A stretch of 18,835 nt of DNA from a bacterium. GTDB lineage: Bacteria > Bacillota > Clostridia > Oscillospirales > Acutalibacteraceae. Position numbers and translations under genes: made by a program. The DNA is taken from positions 1 through 18,835 of the forward strand of contig JAHKZS010000160.1 in assembly GCA_020626545.1 (NCBI GenBank), in the 5' to 3' direction. Below the pieces are notes generated by a model, which had not been told where the DNA came from, made no database searches, and worked only from the letters and a program-made list of their open reading frames with translations. Positions 7,819 to 14,292 of this stretch are shown here, piece after piece. How positions within the stretch are numbered: position 1 is the stretch's first letter; each line of letters opens with the position of its first letter.

Positions 7819-8160
7819 TTAAAACATCCTTTTATTAAATCCCCAGTTTTCGACTTCCTCAAACTTTACGTAGCAAAATTCGGGAGCGACTCCCGCGCAA
7901 TCCTCGAGTATATCGCAAATTTTCGCAGTCAAATTAGTATAAGCTTCACGGGTTGATTTTCCGAAAATTTTAACCTCAACAAAGGCTGTCGGCTGTTTAT
8001 CGCCGTGGAACATCATACTGATATTGTCCTCAACCGCGCACATAAAATAGTTCGAGGTTTTACCGGGAAGCAAGGTTATAGACTCGGTTAAACGATTTTC
8101 GATTTCGAGTTTAGTCTGTTCGCTGAGTTTAGCTGAAGTTTTTACATTAATAAAAGGCAT
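7819..8160 (-). CDS. MIF-like tautomerase family protein
   Basis: At 113 residues it has the length and landmarks of the macrophage migration inhibitory factor/phenylpyruvate tautomerase family. The catalytic N-terminal proline follows Met1 (MPFINVKT). Lys34 sits in [15 protein letters not shown] (65-69) matches the family I-G-K, and the C-terminus has NWGFN (105-109). Family members form trimers and tautomerise keto-enol compounds such as phenylpyruvate; the bacterial physiological substrate is usually unknown. GGAGG lies shortly before the ATG. It is the first gene of the operon, behind a strong promoter at 8211-8239, and is followed by yjbQ, ddl, murF and the HAD gene. The pairing with cell-wall genes is unexplained. 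Confidence 0.88.
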   Translation of the reverse strand: MPFINVKTSAKLSEQTKLEIENRLTESITLLPGKTSNYFMCAVEDNISMMFHGDKQPTAFVEVKIFGKSTREAYTNLTAKICDILEDCAGVAPEFCYVKFEEVENWGFNKRMF

Positions 8161-8180
8161 TTTTATTCCTCCGTTTTAAC

Positions 8181-8210
8181 AATTTATACTCTATTAATTT
8201 ACACTCTATT
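8181..8210 (-). repeat. 15-bp tandem duplication at the operon start site
   Basis: AATTTATACTCTATT (8181-8195) and AATTTACACTCTATT (8196-8210) are adjacent and differ at one base. They directly abut the -10 box (8211-8216), so they cover the predicted start site and the early leader of the tautomerase operon. They could be a repressor site or a slippage duplication. Confidence 0.75.
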
Positions 8211-8239
8211 AGTATATTACTTTTAATTCTTTCCGTCAA
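8211..8239 (-). promoter_or_regulatory. Sigma-A-type promoter of the tautomerase-ddl-murF operon
   Basis: The minus strand reads TTGACG (8239-8234), a 17-bp spacer, then TATACT (8216-8211). Both hexamers match consensus at five of six positions. The start site would be near 8204, leaving a leader of about 44 nt that ends in GGAGG. Confidence 0.87.
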
Positions 8240-8284
8240 TGTTTTTTTATATCCGCGCCGGGCAGTGTATTTCTTATATAGAGT

Positions 8285-8320
8285 AAAAAGCCGGGAACAT
8301 AGAAAATTACTGTTCCCGAC
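8285..8320 (-). terminator. Terminator after mrp
   Basis: On the minus strand a 10-bp stem GTCGGGAACA/TGTTCCCGGC (8320-8311 with 8299-8290, one G-T pair) closes an 11-base loop. Five Ts (8289-8285) follow. It starts six bases after the mrp stop and separates mrp from the tautomerase operon promoter. Confidence 0.9.
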
Positions 8321-8326
8321 TTTAAG

Positions 8327-9157
8327 TCAACTATTTAGTTCCTGTTCGATAATATAAGCGGCTTCGCTGAGGTAATCTCCCTCGAAATTCTCGATAGTTC
8401 CGTTATCTACAGAGCTTGCGAGTTCAGGGTCAATCGGTAACTTAGCGAGTACCTTTGTTTTATACTCGGCGGCGATTTCCTCAATCTTGCTGTCGCCGAA
8501 AATACTATGTTTTTTACCGCATTCGGAACACATAAAATAGCTCATATTCTCAACAATTCCGAGAATCGGAACGTTCATCATCTGCGCCATTTTTACCGCC
8601 TTAGCGACAATCATAGAAACCAGATCCTGCGGAGAAGTAACAATAATAATTCCATCCACGGGTATACTCTGGAAAACTGTAAGAGCTACGTCGCCTGTTC
8701 CGGGAGGCATATCTACAAACATATAGTCCTCGTTAGCCCAGATTACATCTGTCCAGAACTGTTTTACTGTACCCGAAATCATAGCGCCGCGCCAGATTAC
8801 AGGGTCGGTTTCGTTCTCGAGAAGCAGGTTAATCGACATAACGTCGATGCCTGTTTCGGAAGTTTCGGGATAAATACCGTTATCATTTCCCTTAGCGCGT
8901 GTGTGGATATTAAACGCCTTAGGAATAGACGGGCCGGTAATATCCGCGTCTAGAATAGCGGTTTTTTTACCTCGGCGGTTCATCGTTACGGCTAAAGCGG
9001 AGGTTACTAAACTTTTACCGACTCCGCCTTTTCCCGAAATAACGCCGATTACTTTTTTTACGGAACTAAACTGATTTAAGCTCTCACGCAAATCCTGCGG
9101 AGCGGTTCTATCTGAGCAGTTCTGTGAACAAGAGGAGCAATTATTATCGCATCCCAT
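8327..9157 (-). CDS. mrp: Mrp/ApbC/NBP35-family P-loop ATPase, iron-sulfur cluster carrier
   Basis: The 276-residue protein has the deviant Walker A GKGGVGKS (42-49), the A-D-I-T-G-P-S segment (71-77), V-D-M-P-P-G-T-G-D (148-156), and the Mrp-specific CxxC pair C210/C213 in NMSYFMCSECG. In the family this CxxC binds a [4Fe-4S] cluster at the dimer interface and hands it to apo-proteins. The N-terminus also holds four cysteines (C3, C7, C10, C14), similar to other clostridial Mrp proteins and loosely to the Nbp35 N-terminal cluster. It lies 29 bp after the zinc-ribbon membrane gene with no terminator between, so it may be cotranscribed. Its own terminator follows. Carrier function is inferred from family. 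Confidence 0.92.
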   Translation of the reverse strand: MGCDNNCSSCSQNCSDRTAPQDLRESLNQFSSVKKVIGVISGKGGVGKSLVTSALAVTMNRRGKKTAILDADITGPSIPKAFNIHTRAKGNDNGIYPETSETGIDVMSINLLLENETDPVIWRGAMISGTVKQFWTDVIWANEDYMFVDMPPGTGDVALTVFQSIPVDGIIIVTSPQDLVSMIVAKAVKMAQMMNVPILGIVENMSYFMCSECGKKHSIFGDSKIEEIAAEYKTKVLAKLPIDPELASSVDNGTIENFEGDYLSEAAYIIEQELNS

Positions 9158-9186
9158 TTTTTATCATTCCTTTAATTATAAATTTA

Positions 9187-10458
9187 TCAGTTCGCTGAGA
9201 TTGAAGAAATAACCTGGTTGGTCTGGCTCTGGAGGTCGGTATATTTCTTAATCGCCTTTTCGTCGCTGTCGTCGCACTCAACGTCGCTCGGAGTAACGAT
9301 TACGATTTTACTTCCGTCGGAGGCGGTTAAAATCTTTTTAGCGTTTAAGTCGCCGTAGGAATTGTCGCCCGCTTTAAATGTATAGATAGAAAGCAACATT
9401 CCGCTTCCGTAGTTTTTGTAGTTGTACTTTTCGTAATACGTAATACAGTTGCCGTTATCGCTCTGGGTAGTACCGCTCGCCCAGGAGTCAGGCAGGCTTA
9501 CATTATAAGGATTAGCGAGAGCTTCGGTCGGCTTCTCTGTAGGAGGCTCAGTCTCCTCCTCGGTTTCTTCTTCTGTAGGAGCGGCTTCTGTAGGAGGAGC
9601 TGTTGTCGGCTTGGGCTTAGTAGCTTCGGTTTCCTTAACAGCGTTAACTCCCAGATTTTTAAACTTACTGAGCGCGCAGCTCGACATCGGGAGCTGGTCA
9701 TCCGCGTTAAGAAGAATATCTGTAACGTAGTAAACCCTGTCATTTTCTATAACCTTAGCGTTTACGGTACGGATACTCTCTCCTGTAGTCTGGGAAAAGT
9801 ACAAATCCGTAGCGTCCGCGGGAATTTTACACTTCCACATATTATCGTACTCAGCGCACGGAACCGCGCTCGTTTCTTCATCCTTACCGCCGTGCTTATA
9901 ACTTACGCTTACGTCAGCGCCCCAGTTATACACAACGCCGTTATCGTCCATAATATTTATATTTACAGACGGTTTATCGAAATATACGGTTATCTCGTCG
10001 CCTTTATCGCTCGAACCGAACACACCGGTCATGAAACACACGCCTACTATAGCCGCTATAATTATCGCGACACCACCGACTATACCGCAAATAAGCGCCA
10101 GCCTTTTATTCTTATTTTTAAGATCCGAACTATAATCTTCTTCGTCGTAATAATACCGGTCGTCATCCTTATCATCGAAAGGATCATCCTCGTAATTATC
10201 GTTATAATCAGGCTGAACAAAATCATTGTCGGTATAAGGTTTACGCTCCTCGAAAGGAGTATCGCTTACTTCATCATGGTCTACAGGCATAACAAAATCT
10301 TTGTCCTTTTGTGGTTCAGTTGCAGCGGGAGTGTATGTTTTTCCTGAAGATTTCGCGGGTTTGTCCGCGGGTTGTAAAACTTCTCCGCAAACATAGCATT
10401 CCTTATCGCTAGCGGAAAGATACGCTCCGCAATTAGGACATCTTCTTTTATCTGTCAT
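9187..10458 (-). CDS. Zinc-ribbon, single-pass membrane protein with extracytoplasmic domains
   Basis: Domain order in 423 residues: a Cys4 zinc ribbon (C7, C10, C21, C24), an Asp/Tyr-rich cytoplasmic stretch (to about 117), one transmembrane helix (120-147), a beta-rich domain (about 154-250), a Thr/Pro/Glu linker (276-313) and a C-terminal domain (314-423). The first outside domain begins EITVYFDKP and includes a W-K-C-K-I-P-A-D-A segment, which recalls CBM26-like starch-binding modules of Ruminococcus surface proteins; this is a weak resemblance by eye. The C-terminal domain (LPDSW...YYEKYNY...LLSIYTF) resembles a module I associate with ruminococcal secreted proteins. ATG 10458 is chosen for AAGGTGA five bases upstream; the GTG at 10467 overlaps that site. 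Function is unknown; a membrane-linked sensor or anchor is possible. Confidence 0.75.
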   Translation of the reverse strand: MTDKRRCPNCGAYLSASDKECYVCGEVLQPADKPAKSSGKTYTPAATEPQKDKDFVMPVDHDEVSDTPFEERKPYTDNDFVQPDYNDNYEDDPFDDKDDDRYYYDEEDYSSDLKNKNKRLALICGIVGGVAIIIAAIVGVCFMTGVFGSSDKGDEITVYFDKPSVNINIMDDNGVVYNWGADVSVSYKHGGKDEETSAVPCAEYDNMWKCKIPADATDLYFSQTTGESIRTVNAKVIENDRVYYVTDILLNADDQLPMSSCALSKFKNLGVNAVKETEATKPKPTTAPPTEAAPTEEETEEETEPPTEKPTEALANPYNVSLPDSWASGTTQSDNGNCITYYEKYNYKNYGSGMLLSIYTFKAGDNSYGDLNAKKILTASDGSKIVIVTPSDVECDDSDEKAIKKYTDLQSQTNQVISSISAN

Positions 10459-10493
10459 AGTTATCACCTTCCGGTATAAAGAATATAATCAAG

Positions 10494-11177
10494 TTAGTCT
10501 TCAATCATCTTGTCGTCATCAACCGCCTTAGTAGCTTTCGTGGCTTTTGTTGCTTTGGTGGTTGCCTTGGTAGCCTTTGTGGCAGCTTTAGTCGCCTTGG
10601 TTGCAGCCTTTGTAGCCTTTGTGGTAGCTTTGGTAGCTGATTTGGTCGGGGTTACGGCGGAGCTTCTTCTTACGGGAGCTTCTGTAGCTTCCTGTTCATA
10701 ATCTTCGTCCTCATCCTCATCATCATAATCTTCATCGTCGTAGTCTTCGTCATCCTCGTCGTCATAATCAACGGCGGCTCTTGTAGTAAACTGAGCGGCG
10801 GAAGCCGTGGTTAATTCCTCGTCGAATTCCTCGTCGTCATAAGTAGTGAGAGCAGCGGTAGATTCAGACGCGGCAACAGGAGCGCTCGAAGAACAGCCTC
10901 TTGTTGCTAAAACAGTAATAAGACCTATTATTATAATTGCTACAACAACAGTTACAATTACAGCAATCTTAGTTCTGTTTTTATTCGGATATAATGAATC
11001 ACGGTAATCGTCGGAATAGCTGTAGAGATCGTCGGACGAATCCTCGTATAAATCTTCTACAAACGGCTCGTTCTTTTTGCCGTATCCATCACCGTAATCA
11101 TCATATTGTCTTTTATTTCTTCTCTTTACGTTAAATTCCTGTGTTTCATAATCGTTATAACCTTTATTACGCGCCAT
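10494..11177 (-). CDS. Single-pass membrane protein with acidic block and Lys-Ala-Thr repeat tail
   Basis: I do not recognise a family. In 227 residues there is a polar Asp/Tyr/Arg-rich N-terminus without zinc-ribbon cysteines, one transmembrane helix (71-91) followed by RGC, a strongly acidic Asp/Glu/Tyr block (137-162), then a basic low-complexity tail of K-A-T units (about 180-218) ending in VDDDKMIED. Positive residues before the helix suggest the N-terminus is inside and the charged blocks outside. The tail resembles histone-H1-like or surface-binding basic repeats, but no function can be assigned. GGTGA precedes the ATG. It leads a probable operon with the zinc-ribbon gene 35 bp downstream, which has the same inside-polar/one-helix/outside layout. 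It is driven by the promoter at 11284-11312 through a structured leader. Confidence 0.72.
   Translation of the reverse strand: MARNKGYNDYETQEFNVKRRNKRQYDDYGDGYGKKNEPFVEDLYEDSSDDLYSYSDDYRDSLYPNKNRTKIAVIVTVVVAIIIIGLITVLATRGCSSSAPVAASESTAALTTYDDEEFDEELTTASAAQFTTRAAVDYDDEDDEDYDDEDYDDEDEDEDYEQEATEAPVRRSSAVTPTKSATKATTKATKAATKATKAATKATKATTKATKATKATKAVDDDKMIED
10524..10640 (-). repeat. Coding tandem repeat (Lys-Ala-Thr units)
   Basis: About 117 bp of degenerate 9- to 12-bp units encode K-A-T, T-K-A-T and K-A-A-T-K-A-T in the membrane protein tail. Codons vary between units (for example GCT/GCC, ACC/ACA/ACG), so the peptide repeat is kept more exactly than the DNA. Such tracts often change length by slippage. 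Confidence 0.8.
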
Positions 11178-11277
11178 AACTTCACCTTTACCTTTCTTCC
11201 CGCGAACACCATATTCGGACGCGGGACAGCTTGCTTTTTATTAAATACATATACCATTCCAATATGGTACTTCACCA
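11178..11277 (-). promoter_or_regulatory. Structured 5' leader (about 100 nt) of the KAT-repeat membrane protein operon
   Basis: In the mRNA, TACCAT/ATGGTA (11269-11264 with 11257-11252) form one hairpin, and TCCCGCG/CGCGGGA (11226-11220 with 11204-11198) form another 10 bases before the ribosome site. ACCATATT of the first (11268-11261) is also complementary to AATATGGT in the loop of the second (11215-11208), so the two can interact or exclude each other. A 20-codon reading frame with a weak ribosome site (ATG 11250, TAA 11190-11188) lies inside the leader. Regulation is inference. Confidence 0.4.
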
Positions 11278-11283
11278 ATTGTA

Positions 11284-11312
11284 ATTTTACTCCCAAGAGG
11301 GTGTTTTGTCAA
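11284..11312 (-). promoter_or_regulatory. Sigma-A-type promoter of the KAT-repeat/zinc-ribbon/mrp unit
   Basis: The minus strand reads a perfect TTGACA (11312-11307), a 17-bp spacer, then TAAAAT (11289-11284). The start site would be near 11277. Nothing between it and mrp looks like a terminator, so one transcript may reach 8290. Confidence 0.87.
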
Positions 11313-11396
11313 GCGTTTTACCCAGGATAAAGTGTATAAAAAACTCATCCTCGGAAGCCACGGGTTTTGTATATATTCTCGGTATGATGGAAAATA

Positions 11397-11437
11397 TTTT
11401 ACAACAAACGGGGGCGCTCTCAACACGCGCCCCCGTT
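11397..11437 (-). terminator. Terminator after the four-helix membrane protein gene
   Basis: An 11-bp GC-rich perfect stem AACGGGGGCGC/GCGCCCCCGTT (11407-11417 with 11427-11437) closes a 9-base loop. It lies 13 bp past the stop codon. The downstream T-tract on the minus strand is broken (TTTGTTGT then AAAATATTTT), but the stem is strong. Confidence 0.8.
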
Positions 11438-11450
11438 AACCGATTTTTGT

Positions 11451-12032
11451 TTATTCTTCAGTATTATCTTCCGCTGTACCCTCGACAACAATTTCCTCGA
11501 CAGCTTCTTCTGCCTCGGCGGTCTCGGGAGCTTCTTCGTCAGACTGAACGTCTTTCAAATCCGCCTCTAAGCCTCCTTCAAGAACTTCATCGGTATCAGC
11601 TTTTTCCTCTGTTTTATTAAGGTCTTCTTCGCTTGCGGTTTCGAATCCGCTGATAAATGTATACGGAAGTCCGTAGCCTAAAGCTACAGCAGCCATTAAA
11701 CCGACAGCGCCGTTGCCCGTAGCGGCGATAGCCTCATGGAAAGGAAAGCCCTCGATAAATAAAGCTAAAACAATAAATAAAGCGGGAATATCAAGCAACA
11801 GTAATGTTCCCAAGCTAAAACGCTTAACGATTTTCTTCTCTCCCACACGAGTAGCGTAAAAAACAAGCAAACCGAATATCGCGAAAACAGCCGTCATAAC
11901 GATACTCTTAATCGGTTCAGACTGAGTTCCTGCAAAACTTACAAAGAAGTATCCGCATATTACATACGCGATAATCAAAAATGCTGAGAAAAACAGATTT
12001 ACTTTCTCGTGAGATGAACTATTCTTTTTCAT
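11451..12032 (-). CDS. Four-helix membrane protein with acidic C-terminal tail, unknown function
   Basis: I do not recognise a family. The 193 residues contain four predicted membrane helices at roughly 11-34, 42-62, 74-95 and 104-128. A 60-residue tail follows in which Glu and Asp dominate and there are almost no aromatic residues. Basic residues cluster at the N-terminus and between helices 2 and 3 (VGEKKIVKR), so the positive-inside rule puts both ends and the tail in the cytoplasm. The start has AAAGG 12 bases upstream, a weak site. It lies 94 bp downstream of prmA, where some Firmicutes carry the rRNA methyltransferase rsmE instead. The gap holds alternative hairpins. A strong terminator follows. 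Confidence 0.7.
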   Translation of the reverse strand: MKKNSSSHEKVNLFFSAFLIIAYVICGYFFVSFAGTQSEPIKSIVMTAVFAIFGLLVFYATRVGEKKIVKRFSLGTLLLLDIPALFIVLALFIEGFPFHEAIAATGNGAVGLMAAVALGYGLPYTFISGFETASEEDLNKTEEKADTDEVLEGGLEADLKDVQSDEEAPETAEAEEAVEEIVVEGTAEDNTEE

Positions 12033-12048
12033 TTAACCCAAAGCCTTT

Positions 12049-12095
12049 CTGCCCACATAATAATCTATAACATCCTTGCCCGTGGGCAGACAAGG
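12049..12095 (-). promoter_or_regulatory. Leader region with alternative hairpins before the four-helix protein
   Basis: In the mRNA, CTGCCCAC (12089-12082) can pair with GTGGGCAG (12056-12049), which borders the AAAGG ribosome site, across 25 bases. The same TGCCC can instead pair with the nearby GGGCA (12081-12077), or CCTTG (12095-12091) with CAAGG (12078-12074). The pairings exclude each other. Whether this is a switch or chance is unknown. Confidence 0.35.
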
Positions 12096-12103
12096 CGAAA
12101 ATC

Positions 12104-12123
12104 AAATTCATTAATATGAATTT
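12104..12123 (-). terminator. AT-rich hairpin after prmA, weak terminator candidate
   Basis: AAATTCAT (12104-12111) and ATGAATTT (12116-12123) pair perfectly around a 4-base loop, starting three bases after the prmA stop. On the minus strand only GATTTTCG follows, so termination would be weak or partial and readthrough into the four-helix protein gene is likely. Confidence 0.35.
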
Positions 12124-12126
12124 TAA

Positions 12127-13047
12127 TTACTTTAATTTAGCGGCAAAACATACCCAGCCGTTTTTTTCGTAACGTTCTACTATATTAAAATCTTTCTCCA
12201 GACATTCCTTTACCTCATCGGCACGTGTATCTATAATACCGCTCGTGATGTATACGGAGTCGGGATTCATAAAATCTTTCACTCCCGCGGACAAGCTTAT
12301 AATCGCGTCGGCAACGATATTAGCGACTACAATATCGTACTTTCCGCTTACTTTATCAGTTAAATCTCCGCAAATCGCGGTAAATTTTCCGTCAACTTTA
12401 TTAAGCTCGGCGTTTTCAACCGCGGTTCTTACCGCAACCTCGTCTATATCGACGCCGACAGCTTTTCCCGCTCCTAAAAGCAGCGAAGCGATAGCGAGTA
12501 TTCCGCTGCCGCAGCCTACGTCGAGAACCGAACATCCTTCTTTAACATAATTTTCTATACACTCAAGACAGATTCTCGTGGTTTCGTGGTTACCTGTTCC
12601 GAAAGCAAGCCCGGGATCAAGGTTTAAAACCGTTCTTCCCTCGGCGTCAAAATCATCACGCCAAGTCGGGCGGATAAGAATCTTTTTTCCGACGGGAGTC
12701 GGGTTAAAATACTTTTTCCAATTATTACGCCAATCTTCCTCCATAGCGGAGGCTGTATCGAGCGTATGAGAAATACCCTCGGCAGTATATCTTTCCGAAA
12801 GGAACGATAACGCTTCCGCGGGATTTACATCGGGCTCGAGGTAAATATGTATAAACGCTTTTGAACGGTCTTTCGCGAGTAAATCCTCGTCGATAAGGTC
12901 AATATGAGCTATATTCATAACCTCGTCCTCAAGCTCGGAATAATCCTCAATATATATTCCGTAAGGAACTACCATATTGGCAATATCGCCCGCGCGGTCT
13001 ATATCTTTTGTATCAATAGAAATTTTAATTTCTGTCCATTGTGCCAT
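12127..13047 (-). CDS. prmA: Ribosomal protein L11 methyltransferase
   Basis: PrmA trimethylates ribosomal protein L11 using S-adenosylmethionine. The 306 residues are of normal length. An N-terminal substrate-binding domain (1-100) is followed by a W-R-x-x-W-K-K-Y-F-x-P segment (107-115), the family signature DPGLAFGTGNHETT (144-157), the SAM-binding DVGCGSG (176-182), GVDID (198-202) and NIVAD (243-247), which takes the place of the N-P-P-Y motif. ATG 13047 is used; the frame also opens with TTG at 13065, but neither has a strong ribosome site and the MAQWTEIKI start fits the family. It follows dnaJ as in many Firmicutes, but has a perfect TATAAT of its own upstream, so it may be transcribed apart from the heat-shock operon. 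Confidence 0.93.
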   Translation of the reverse strand: MAQWTEIKISIDTKDIDRAGDIANMVVPYGIYIEDYSELEDEVMNIAHIDLIDEDLLAKDRSKAFIHIYLEPDVNPAEALSFLSERYTAEGISHTLDTASAMEEDWRNNWKKYFNPTPVGKKILIRPTWRDDFDAEGRTVLNLDPGLAFGTGNHETTRICLECIENYVKEGCSVLDVGCGSGILAIASLLLGAGKAVGVDIDEVAVRTAVENAELNKVDGKFTAICGDLTDKVSGKYDIVVANIVADAIISLSAGVKDFMNPDSVYITSGIIDTRADEVKECLEKDFNIVERYEKNGWVCFAAKLK

Positions 13048-13079
13048 TTTATCAGCTCTATTCAAAAAGTTACTATTAT

Positions 13080-13108
13080 ATTATAAATGAAAAAACCGGA
13101 TAATACAA
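13080..13108 (-). promoter_or_regulatory. Candidate promoter of prmA
   Basis: The minus strand has a perfect TATAAT (13085-13080), with TTGTAT (13108-13103) 17 bp upstream; the -35 box is poor. It overlaps the probable dnaJ terminator, so transcription of prmA could restart exactly where the heat-shock transcript ends. Confidence 0.4.
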
Positions 13109-13121
13109 GACCTATACCGGC
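13090..13121 (-). terminator. Probable terminator of the hrcA-grpE-dnaK-dnaJ operon
   Basis: On the minus strand CCGG-(T)-ATA pairs with TAT-CCGG (13120-13113 with 13102-13096), and TTTTTT (13095-13090) follows. The stem is short with a one-base bulge, and it lies about 10 bp past the dnaJ stop. Confidence 0.5.
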
Positions 13122-13130
13122 GTTCAAAAT

Positions 13131-14273
13131 TTATTCGCCGAACATTTTCTTCAGTTTTTCACGGAAAGTGCGCTGTTTAGCGTAGTTTTTATCTGTCAAA
13201 GCTCCGTCAAAATCCTTAACCGCTTTTTTCTGTTTAGAACTGAGGTTTCTCGGAATTTCGATATTCATTCTCACATACTGATCGCCTCTGCCGCGTCCGT
13301 TAAGATGAGGAATACCCTTTCCTTTAAGCTTAAACACGTCGCCCGGCTGAGTTCCCTCATGTACGGAATAGCTTACCTTTCCATCGAGAGTAGGTACAAC
13401 AACCTCCGAACCGAGCATAGCCTGCGCCACGGTAATCGGCATCTCGCACCAAACATCGTCGCCTCTGCGCTCAAAAATTTCGTGAGCTTTGATATTGATA
13501 AATACGTGTAAATCGCCCGAAGGGCCGCCGTTGATACCGCTGTTACCCTGTCCGCTTACGTTAAGAATCTGCTCATCTGAAACTCCCGCGGGAATAGTTA
13601 CGTCAATTTTACGCGCCTTTCTGACTCTGCCGTTACCGTTACAGGTATGACAGGGAGAAGAAATAATTTTACCCTTTCCGTGACAAGCATCGCAGGCGCG
13701 CTGAGTCTGCACTACGCCGAAAGGCGAACGCTGGCTTACCGTAACCCTGCCCGTACCCGAACAAGCCGAACAGGTTGTTGCTTTAGTTCCCTTTTGAGCG
13801 CCTGTGCCGTGACAGTCCTCGCAAGTCACTATATTATTATAGGAAATTGTTTTTTTACAGCCCTTAGCCGCTTCCTCAAAAGTAATAACAAGCTGGGTTT
13901 CAACATCATTTCCGCGTCTGGGAGCGTTGGGGTTACTTCGGCGATTTCCGCCGAATCCGCCGAATCCGCCGAAAAAGCTGTTAAAGATATCTCCGATATC
14001 CATATCCTGTCCGAAGGGGCTTCCGCCTCCGCCGCCGAAATTAGGGTCTACGCCGGCGTGACCGTACTGATCATAACGCGCGCGCTTTCCTTCGTCTGAG
14101 AGAACCTCGTACGCTTCGTTAATCTCCTTGAACTTTTCCTCGGCCGCTTTATCGCCGGGGTGAAGATCCGGATGGTATTTTTTTGCGTTTTTTCTATACG
14201 CTTTTTTTATCTCATCTTCCGAAGCGCCTTTTTCTACACCAAGGACTTCGTAATAATCTCTTTTATCAGCCAT
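13131..14273 (-). CDS. dnaJ: Chaperone protein DnaJ (Hsp40, class I)
   Basis: DnaJ delivers substrates to DnaK and stimulates its ATPase. The 380 residues hold a J domain (1-70) with HPD at 34-36, a Gly/Phe-rich linker (79-109), and the zinc domain with four CxxCxGxG repeats (151-158, 168-175, 194-201, 208-215). The C-terminal substrate-binding domain has G-D-L-H-V and G-R-G-D-Q-Y-V. This is a full-length class I DnaJ. The start at 14273 has GAGGAG five bases upstream; a start at 14291 would include that site. It is the last gene of the heat-shock operon. The 127-bp gap to dnaK is occupied by two large hairpins that may alter the DnaK:DnaJ ratio. Confidence 0.97.
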   Translation of the reverse strand: MADKRDYYEVLGVEKGASEDEIKKAYRKNAKKYHPDLHPGDKAAEEKFKEINEAYEVLSDEGKRARYDQYGHAGVDPNFGGGGGSPFGQDMDIGDIFNSFFGGFGGFGGNRRSNPNAPRRGNDVETQLVITFEEAAKGCKKTISYNNIVTCEDCHGTGAQKGTKATTCSACSGTGRVTVSQRSPFGVVQTQRACDACHGKGKIISSPCHTCNGNGRVRKARKIDVTIPAGVSDEQILNVSGQGNSGINGGPSGDLHVFINIKAHEIFERRGDDVWCEMPITVAQAMLGSEVVVPTLDGKVSYSVHEGTQPGDVFKLKGKGIPHLNGRGRGDQYVRMNIEIPRNLSSKQKKAVKDFDGALTDKNYAKQRTFREKLKKMFGE

Positions 14274-14292
14274 AAAATCTCCTCGCTTCATA

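Noticed and set aside
8507..8953. 148-codon plus-strand open frame opposite mrp
   Set aside because: It is antisense to a fully conserved P-loop ATPase gene, without promoter or ribosome site.
9892..10347. 151-codon plus-strand open frame opposite the zinc-ribbon gene
   Set aside because: Its hydrophobic reading (many Ile/Val/Tyr) is the mirror of the Asp/Tyr-rich coding strand; the sense gene has the better start site and recognisable zinc ribbon.
10524..10640. Short tandem DNA repeats as a possible CRISPR or minisatellite
   Set aside because: Units are 9-12 bp, degenerate and in frame, with no unique spacers. They are a coding peptide repeat.
10510..10701. Hydrophobic 63-codon plus-strand frame opposite the KAT repeats
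   Set aside because: Its Val/Ala repeats are the complement of the Lys-Ala-Thr codons; there is no ribosome site, and the sense frame has a membrane helix, start site and promoter.
13647..14099. 150-codon plus-strand open frame opposite dnaJ
   Set aside because: It is antisense to the conserved Gly-rich and zinc-finger coding sequence, has no ribosome site, and arises from codon bias.
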